A stretch of DNA of 64,000 nucleotides from Rugalucina vietnamica (lineage: Eukaryota > Mollusca > Bivalvia > Lucinida > Lucinidae): positions 26,669,456 to 26,733,455 of the forward strand of contig OZ024875.1 in assembly GCA_964017185.1 (NCBI GenBank), read 5' to 3'. Both the position numbers and the translations under genes were made by a program. The first letter of the stretch is position 1. The number at the start of each line of letters is the position of its first letter. This document shows, one piece after another, positions 56,975 to 64,000 of this stretch. The notes below the pieces were generated by a model. That model saw only the letters and a list, made by a program, of their open reading frames with translations, was not told where the DNA came from and did no database searches.

Positions 56975-58867
56975 ATGACATCGCCAAAATTTGAAGACAT
57001 TTATAGACGCCATTCCTCTATCGACGTCGCCATGCATGAAGCAGAGTTAAGAAAGGACGGAGCAAAGGCGAAGGCGAACTTTACACGATCGCGCAATACT
57101 TTGTTGTTGTTAGCTCAATTTCAGGACTTGCAGAATCATAGAGGAGTGCTGGATGCTTGTCTCAACATGGATACTTGTATGGAAAACGCGATGGGAGTTT
57201 TATCCAAATGCGCATCGTTTTATATCGACAATAAGCTGTTGCAAGAAGGCATCTGTATTGTTCGTGAAATGGAAAAAATAGAGACAGATTTTTATGCAGC
57301 ATACGAGATTGCATGGGCGTATCTCGACTCTCGGTTTTCATCAAATCAGACAGTAAACAAGGTAGGAAATTTGGATCAAATACACACCAGTGAATCTATT
57401 CCTAGGACAGTTAACTGCATTTCGCCCCACCCGTCTGGCCAGGCAATTCAAACAAAAATACACACCAGAATAAAACCGGGATGTGAACCCGTCGAACACA
57501 GCACAACGAAGCATTGTGATACAGCGGAGCAGTATCGACCACAAAATAATGACAACCGAAAGTCACCAAATCAAAACATAGCACATTGTCTGACAGATAG
57601 CTGCGCGACCCCTAGCATTGGTCATGACTTGTGGATGCAACTCGAACGAGTAAAGATCCCAATATTTTCAGGAGACAAAAGAAATTATCCTAGATGGAAA
57701 GCTGCTTTTCAGGCATGCATAGATAATGCACCAGTTACGCCAGAATATAAAATGCTACAGTTACGGCAATACGTTTCTGGAGAGGCACTTAAAGTAATAG
57801 AAAACTTAGGACACTCGTCATTCGCATATGAGGCTGCCAAGGACCGTTTGGAAAGAAAGTATGGCGGCAAGCGCCGCAAAGTAGCAATTTTCCTGGAAGA
57901 TTTGGAGCGGTTCAAACAGATACGATCAGACAGCGCCGAAGAACTAGAACAATTCGCGGACTTGTTAGATTTGGCAGTAATTAATCTCAAAGAAGCAGGT
58001 GAACATCAAGATCTTGGAGACGGTTCCATGTATCTACAACTACAAAGAAAATTGCCACAGTCTCTACTGGCGAGATACCACCGCTGGGTTTTTGAAAACG
58101 ACGTGACGGCATCGGTAATAGCATTAAAGACATGGGTAACCGAAGAATCCCGTTTTCAGACAATCGCTTCTGAGACAGTCCATGGATTAACTAGCCGAGC
58201 CGGTAGTAATTTGTCAACTCCATCGACACCAAATAGTGCCGAACAGAGAACATTTTTTATAAACCAAAGAATAAGTCATCCCCTGCTGATACAATCATGC
58301 CAGCTATGTAAGGAGCAACACAGAATATGGGAATGTCAGGCGTTTTTACATAAAGAAGTATCGGAACGCTGGAATATAGCGAAACGATTCCAGCTTTGCT
58401 ATCGCTGCCTAGCAGAAGGACATGAGGGAAAATCATGCCGTAGAACAAGACGATGTGGTAAGGATGGCTGCCATAAGATACACCACAGACTGCTTCATGT
58501 GACAACGTGTATGTCGGAGGTGTCCGAACAAAAAATGAGAAGTCACACGGAACAGTCTCAGGAACGTCTAGGGCCAGTGTCAACATGCTCGGATCGCCTC
58601 ACCTTCGAAACGGAGGGGAACCGAATAACAGAACATGGTAATTACTTTGCCAGCACATATTTAACCGGTGGTCATATGAATAGTTATTACATGAGCCACG
58701 ATTCGAGCTCAGAGCAACGGGATAATTTAACACAAAACCCCAGACCTGGAATTACTATCGAGGGACAAACACTATCGAAAATAGGTAGAGGACAGCTAAA
58801 ATGGGAAACACCGAGGCCGAAAAGACGTTCGTTTGACATGGAGGGGGAAGTAGTACTCGCCAATTGA
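56975..58867 (+). CDS. BEL/Pao-type Gag protein (630 aa)
   Basis: The only ORF of the LTR element; it would form the particle that packages retroelement RNA. Residues ~225-400 resemble the DUF1759 domain of BEL/Pao Gag (IPIFSGDKRNYPRWKAAF, then LERKYGGKRRKVA). Residues ~441-500 carry Cys/His knuckles: a CX2CX3HX4C and a CX2CX4HX4C (CYRCLAEGHEGKSC), followed by a Cys/His-rich tail (CGKDGCHKIHHRLLH). The ATG lies 61 bp after the LTR, just downstream of the primer-binding site. In autonomous elements protease and polymerase would follow; here the frame ends at 58867. The frame is intact, consistent with the identical LTRs. Confidence 0.88.
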   Translation: MTSPKFEDIYRRHSSIDVAMHEAELRKDGAKAKANFTRSRNTLLLLAQFQDLQNHRGVLDACLNMDTCMENAMGVLSKCASFYIDNKLLQEGICIVREMEKIETDFYAAYEIAWAYLDSRFSSNQTVNKVGNLDQIHTSESIPRTVNCISPHPSGQAIQTKIHTRIKPGCEPVEHSTTKHCDTAEQYRPQNNDNRKSPNQNIAHCLTDSCATPSIGHDLWMQLERVKIPIFSGDKRNYPRWKAAFQACIDNAPVTPEYKMLQLRQYVSGEALKVIENLGHSSFAYEAAKDRLERKYGGKRRKVAIFLEDLERFKQIRSDSAEELEQFADLLDLAVINLKEAGEHQDLGDGSMYLQLQRKLPQSLLARYHRWVFENDVTASVIALKTWVTEESRFQTIASETVHGLTSRAGSNLSTPSTPNSAEQRTFFINQRISHPLLIQSCQLCKEQHRIWECQAFLHKEVSERWNIAKRFQLCYRCLAEGHEGKSCRRTRRCGKDGCHKIHHRLLHVTTCMSEVSEQKMRSHTEQSQERLGPVSTCSDRLTFETEGNRITEHGNYFASTYLTGGHMNSYYMSHDSSSEQRDNLTQNPRPGITIEGQTLSKIGRGQLKWETPRPKRRSFDMEGEVVLAN

Positions 58868-59172
58868 TAACATTGTGAGTGTGTGACCAGTCACATGGAT
58901 TATCAAATAGGCATGCCGAGAACTTTGCTAAAATGATTTGCATAGACCTTTTATATTTACCGGCATCGGTTAATTTGTTTTAAATAACACAGCAGTTAAG
59001 AGGGTAGCATTGTACCCAATTCATATTATATTGTAGCATCACTTTTGTCATCGATCATCAGGTTATCAAAATTGTTAAAACCTAATATCTTTTAAGTGTG
59101 TGCAATGCGTCAAACAAACGGCAAATAAGCATGAAAATGGTCAAAATGATAAGTATTTTGAGGAGGGGAAAA

Positions 59173-59393
59173 TGGACAGAAGTATTTTCAATGGTTTATG
59201 CTAAATTGCTGTAATGGAACGTTGCGTTAGGAACGTAATGTAAACTTAACGTTTTTATAACGTGACTGTTCCGTTGCTAGGATTTTTTTAGATATTCGCC
59301 ATTACCCACAGAACGTCATGTAGCATTGTTATTAAAATTGAATATTGGAACTCATATCGTTTTATTTCCATAACCGGGAAAATCGTCAGAACA
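59173..59393 (+). repeat. 3' LTR of the BEL/Pao-type element
   Basis: 221 bp, identical to the 5' LTR, preceded by a polypurine tract and followed by AACAC. Confidence 0.93.
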
Positions 59394-59826
59394 AACACTG
59401 TGGAAAAGGTCCTGAGGGACCTTTCCAATAAGTTCACAAAGTGAACTTGGAGCTCGGTTGCGCTTAAAGAAAGATGCGGATAAGCTGAGTGGTGACCACA
59501 CACATGTAGCATCTGCTGTTCTTTAAGGTAGCACCCAGAGCATAATTCATTGTTTTAATACAAGACCTTTGATTGTATTGATGATACGTTTTTGTCTTAA
59601 CTTGAATGTTTATGTACAGGAAAAAGGATAAGAAAGTGTCTACGTATATACGATACATTGATGGACACAAGTCAAAATATTAGTTTCTTGCAGAAAGCAT
59701 AGAAAATCATAATTTATAATACATATTGTTATTATGACTCATAAAAAGATAATTCTATACCTGAATATTCAGCTGAAGAAGGCATATTGCGTGTTCTTAT
59801 CTAATAAGATGCAGCCCGGTGCAATT

Positions 59827-59905
59827 TTTATTTTAACGTGATTTTATGAAGATCAACTTGTAAATTCTTATTTTTTTCCAGACAGCGAAGAGCTAATATT
59901 TTATT
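59827..59905 (-). terminator. Poly(A) signal candidates of the GPCR gene
   Basis: AATAAA reads on the minus strand near 59899 and near 59828, 160-230 bp after the stop codon and beyond an (AAT)n tract. Either could serve. Confidence 0.35.
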
Positions 59906-59961
59906 TTCCAGAATTTAATCTTATATCAATATAAAATCCGTTATCAAACAACAACAACATC

Positions 59962-59962
<1 letters not shown>

Positions 59963-60019
<57 letters not shown>
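59963..60019. repeat. (AAT)n microsatellite downstream of the GPCR
   Basis: About 19 AAT units. Confidence 0.97.
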
Positions 60020-60021
<2 letters not shown>

Positions 60022-60057
60022 CAATGTGTACACTGTATTTATATGCATAACTTAAAT

Positions 60058-63000
60058 TCAATCTGGTTGTGTATGTGTTTGTTGAGTGTTGGTAGTTATT
60101 CTGTTGGATATTTTCTCCTTGACAAGTCTATATATCCGCCGATTACAAACAAATGCGATCATTATAAACACCCCTTGTCCAGCATTAAGCAGGATAAACT
60201 GATATTCTAAAACATCATTCTTTATCAAAAGGTGGAGATACCCGATTAACCAAGTTAATCCAGTAAGTGTCGAAAGACGAACATAAATTCCAAAATAATT
60301 TCTTTCGTGGCCTAACTTAGCTGCATTTACTCTGTTTTGGCCTATTCTGATAACCACATAACCGAAAAGCACAAAGTTAGTGATAATAGTGAGCAAAGAT
60401 GGGATGATAAAAGTGATCAACTGCATACGGGTACTGGACAAGTAACAGATAATCCCGCCATAGCCGAAGTCCTGACCATTGCTGAGTAAAACTGAAGCAA
60501 TCATGTTGATAACGACAAACAATACAGAGGCCACGAATATGTAGAGAAGTCGTTTTATGACGCCCTTCCATAGAAAGTCGGTCGACAACTTATGAATATT
60601 TTTGAAGATTCGGAACATATCGTAAGAACATACATTCATAGCAAACATTACTGAAAGCCAGAGAAAGTGACAAACTGCACCAATTACAACACACGACCAA
60701 ACGGGTCCATCTGTTTGACCCGCTCCAAACTGGTAACTTGTCTGGGCTAACAACAGAGTCACACACAAAACGATTGTGTTGATGCAAGGTTGCGAATGCA
60801 ATTCGGTCAAAGAAACATAAATTATAATGGTAACCAACAGACACACAACTGAAAGACAAACACACACTAACGCAAACATTTCTTTCGCCCCTTTTGCTAG
60901 TTCAATTTTTGCTGTGCTTCTTATCGGCATCGCATCATAGATTCTTTTATAATCCGAGACGCAAAGAAAAAGACGACTGGGCCCATATTTAAATTCCCAG
61001 GCATTGAAAATTTGATATAGAAACGATTCATTAATAATCAAGAATCCGTTTCTGATTTCAAACTGCAAATCTCTGTGTCTAAGTTCAATAAATGGACAAA
61101 CATCTAGCTTGCTAAAAGGGAGGGATCCCAAACACCTAAACCAGGGCAATCCTAATATACGGTTTACAATAGACACTCGTTCAAGGATATCATACGAAAT
61201 CGTATTATCGTTTGGGATCCGTACAGTCCTCACAGACGTATCGTCAAACAGAGCTAAACTATATGAAACGATTTCAGAACCAAATGTTACGTTGTGATCG
61301 TTTACGTCTATCACTAAACTCTTGTCTTCGAAAGTGCCTATTATTTTAGAGAAAATATCTATCCTTTCACGATCGAGAAAATAGAACTTTGTCTGGAACA
61401 TCAGGTAAACTTGGTCCATCTCGGATGAGGGTTGTTTTGCAAAAAGAAAGAACTCTTCCAAAAGGTCGTTCAGATCTTTGAGCAACGCTCGCATCTCTAG
61501 TTGAAGCTCTCGCTGGAACTCGCTGTTTGTCACGTCATCAAAATGGAAGGATATTTTGTCTGACACGGGTGTAAGATTGAAAAATATCGTAATGCAGTTT
61601 CCATTATCGTGTGATACATTATAAGAACGACATTGTCCGTCTTCAAGGTGAGATCTACTGTCGCAGAGTATATCTCGACATTTCATCTAGAAATGGAAAT
61701 AAAAGGCATTTAACCCTCAAGTTAACAGTGAAATCACGAGGCACTCGTCTTACTGGCATGCGTTTGTATTTGATTGACATTGGATTTATATGGGCGTATA
61801 ACGACACTGGTCTGCAATTCCTGTATTTCTGATCACCTTGTGCAGGACAGAAATCAAAGTTACCATCAATTCACTGAGTTATACCTAAGGCATATCCTGT
61901 GGAAGCAGTAGGATTTGCAGTAGGCATTACGAAAACTTACCCATGCAATATACAGAGATTTTTAAAGTTGGAAAAATGAAAATTTTCAGTAGAAAATTTT
62001 GTTACTGAAAATTTTGATATTTTCCTTATTTTTGCTCAAAATATAGATTTGTGGGTACACCGCCGAGGTGGTTCTAATGAGTACCCACAATCTATGTTTA
62101 GGAGCAAAAATAAGAAATTGGTATAATCCCTGCATACCCCAGCTTTGCTACATAAAAGTGGGGTTCAATGGGGTATACATTACAATTTACAGGAACATGC
62201 TTTCCTGATGTTTGTCCGCATGTTATGTAATTTCATTAAAATATATTTAATTTATAATTAGAAATCGACGAGATTTTGTTACGTGACCGAATGTCCAAAG
62301 TATGTAAGAAAAAAAAACCCAGTTCTTCGAAATAATCATTGGCATGACGTATTGGAACTCTTAGAAATGTACACCAGTATTTTCTTACCAGTTTTCTATC
62401 TTCAAACTGTGTAGCTTTACATGCCAGGTCTGCAGTACCAGTTGCCTTGGTATTGATAGCACTCAAGTCTAGGATGGCTGCAAAAGGCGGAACATATGAT
62501 GCTCCGGCCCCTTGATTTGGGTCGCGACATTCCCACTCTTCGCTGGGCAAGATACCGTTTGTATTACATAACCAGCAGAAGTAATTCTTGTATGTTGTGT
62601 TAAAAGCATCAACATAAGAGTTACACGCCTTATCAACAGTTTCATTGTACTGCATCCAAAGTCCCGTAACATTACACTCTGAAATTGTGTAAAATTGTTC
62701 GGTACAAGGTTCAGTGTACGTTTTAAAACTCCCGCCTCCACCATAAGGGCTTCTGAAGAATATATTACACCTGTCCTCTTTAATCTTTTGTAGCAAATTT
62801 TCTGCTGATGGAAACGGATACATAGGCTCGTAACAAAAGATTTCCAATCGCCAGGTAATCGGACGCATTTCATCGCTTATGCCGTTGCAGTTAGCACAAA
62901 ATCTGTTGCGATAATGTTTTCCATGGTAGTAAACAGGGACAAGGAAGTCAATCGTGCCACCTGATTCAGGATTTTCGCAGAGTTCTCTTTCTTCGTCGGT

Positions 63001-63754
63001 TGCGGCTAACTCACAATTTGTTACCATCCAAACCGCACCGTCATCGACAGCAGTTGTAAAGTCTGTGTCCAACGTACTCCTCAGATACTGGGGCTTTACA
63101 CACCCATATCTGAATAAAAAACGATCGCTTTGTTTATTTGTTGCACTCTGCTCTGGTTTATCAACGTTTCTTTCGACCATGTTCCATAACAGTTAAGAGG
63201 GATGCATTTAAGCATTTAAGCTTTAACGCGACATGTCTCTCTAATTCTTGTATTATTCTTGCTGATATGGTCTGACACGGTCTGGCACAATCTCTTTCTT
63301 CTTAATATTGCCACTGCGTTCAAATGATATATGTTTTGATTTTTATTTCCGACGGAACAACGCTCTTTTTAGGTCAACTTGTTATAACTGAAAGTTGTCT
63401 TCTTATAGACTATTTATTTAATTTGTAAATGACTCTTCACCCCGTTACCCACGTCCCTTACCTGCTACTCTCTGTGGAATCCCGCGCATGCCTAAGAGTG
63501 AAATATTCCGTTAAACAACATGAGCCATACTCTACACAGTTTGGTCCGCAGTCGCAAAAACCACAGCACGTTGTAGGACGCTCTGAGGAAGGTCGAGATG
63601 CAAGCGTTCCACATGTGGTACTTCTGCTTGGACATATTGTGCTCGCGGTTTTTTGGAGATCGGGTAATTTGTCAGCATCTGTACTAAACATATATTTGCT
63701 TAGCAAACTATATTGGAGCAAACAGAACAGGTGCAATAATTTTGAATAGGACAT
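60058..63754 (-). CDS. Secretin/adhesion/methuselah-type GPCR (three coding exons, 880 aa)
   Basis: A predicted plasma-membrane receptor; ligand unknown. Coding exons are 63754..63462, 63109..62389 and 61686..60058, all GT-AG, phases 2 and 0. Residues 1-22 (SKLLHLFCLLQYSLL core) look like a signal peptide. Residues ~63-80 form a compact cysteine module, CCGFCDCGPNCVEYGSCC, like somatomedin-B-type modules of invertebrate GPCRs. The exon 2 ectodomain has paired-cysteine motifs (NRFCANCNG, YFCWLCN) and several N-glycosylation sequons. Seven hydrophobic segments span residues ~608-852, with LTGLTWLIGYL in TM6 typical of family B receptors. I see no GPS cleavage motif. The 5' UTR exon would lie upstream of the acceptor at 63762, outside what I can define. 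Intron 2 contains a hairpin-rich TIR element. Orthology within the large lophotrochozoan family is not resolvable. Confidence 0.88.
61922..62215. mobile_element. Hairpin-rich TIR element, copy 3, in GPCR intron 2
   Basis: Same family: CATTACGAAAACTTACCCAT at the left, the ATAGATTTGTGGGTACACCG hairpin half and its inverse. The top of the hairpin has lost about ten bases but still pairs. Confidence 0.75.
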
Positions 63755-64000
63755 GACTGGTCTGTAAAGAAAAACAAAAAGATGAATTAGTGTATGATAC
63801 TGTATATGCATGTAGCCACAGGACATGACCAACATATCCTTTGGCATAATATAAATATCAGTGAAGTTGTAGGTATAGTGTTTCTAGATTTTATCAAGAC
63901 CTTTAACCATGCCAATCACAAATTAAAGTCTGTTTCGTAGTGTGTGATAATGGTTTTTCGCAGATATTTTTTAACTGTTCAAATGTAGAAGAAATATTTT

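Larger units (their letters stand above)
56693..59393 (+). mobile_element. Complete gag-only BEL/Pao-type LTR retrotransposon
   Basis: Two 221-bp LTRs (56693-56913 and 59173-59393) are identical by eye, begin TG and end CA, and are flanked by the 5-bp duplication AACAC. TCTGGTAGCAGAGCGAGG after the left LTR looks like a tRNA primer-binding site. GAGGAGGGGAAAA before the right LTR is the polypurine tract. The 2.26-kb interior has one ORF, gag-like, with no protease, reverse transcriptase, RNase H or integrase. The insertion is therefore young and must have been mobilised by proteins from another copy. Confidence 0.93.

Noticed and set aside
63429..63749. 106-aa plus-strand ORF
   Set aside because: A shadow of GPCR exon 1, whose signal peptide, cysteine module and splice phase fit the minus strand.

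Overview
The window is animal nuclear DNA. Genes are split by GT-AG introns, about two thirds of the sequence is transposon-derived, and the repeats include tRNA-derived SINEs, CR1/jockey-like LINE pieces, a BEL/Pao-type LTR element and many short inverted-repeat (TIR) elements. The repeat style, a GPCR with a somatomedin-B-like cysteine module and divergent PRD-type homeobox genes all suggest a lophotrochozoan, most likely a bivalve mollusc. The species cannot be named from the sequence alone.

1-24 kb is almost gene-free. It holds a composite repeat family built of ~455-bp tandem units with hairpin ends (2.2-4.2, 11.2-15.1, 15.1-18.0, 18.7-22.6 kb) and a relative with shorter units (8.1-10.5 kb). 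Several of these are broken by younger insertions whose ends and target duplications can be read: a PIF/Harbinger-like element, hAT-like elements and TTAA-flanked elements. A small basic protein may start on the minus strand at 24.6-24.8 kb.

24.9-38.2 kb holds a LINE reverse transcriptase split by a 5.1-kb insertion that contains a 24-bp minisatellite, further LINE pieces, mariner-like TIR elements, SINEs and microsatellites.

38.8-52.3 kb is the core of the window: two paralogous homeobox genes in divergent orientation. Each has four coding exons with matching intron phases (0, 1, 0), a first coding exon of only four codons, an intron between homeodomain residues 46 and 47, a TATA box and a shared 17-bp promoter element. 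The second gene carries a ~400-bp near-perfect palindrome in intron 2.

53.9-55.3 kb encodes a 15-finger C2H2 protein on the minus strand. Its stop codon is formed by the terminal bases of a short TIR element. 56.7-59.4 kb is a complete gag-only BEL/Pao-type retrotransposon with identical 221-bp LTRs and a 5-bp target duplication. 60.1-63.8 kb is a three-coding-exon GPCR of secretin/adhesion/methuselah type on the minus strand with a cysteine-rich ectodomain.

The homeobox and zinc-finger genes would act in the nucleus on transcription and the GPCR at the cell surface. Nothing links these loci functionally; the main interactions visible are between genes and the transposons beside their splice sites, promoters and stop codon.
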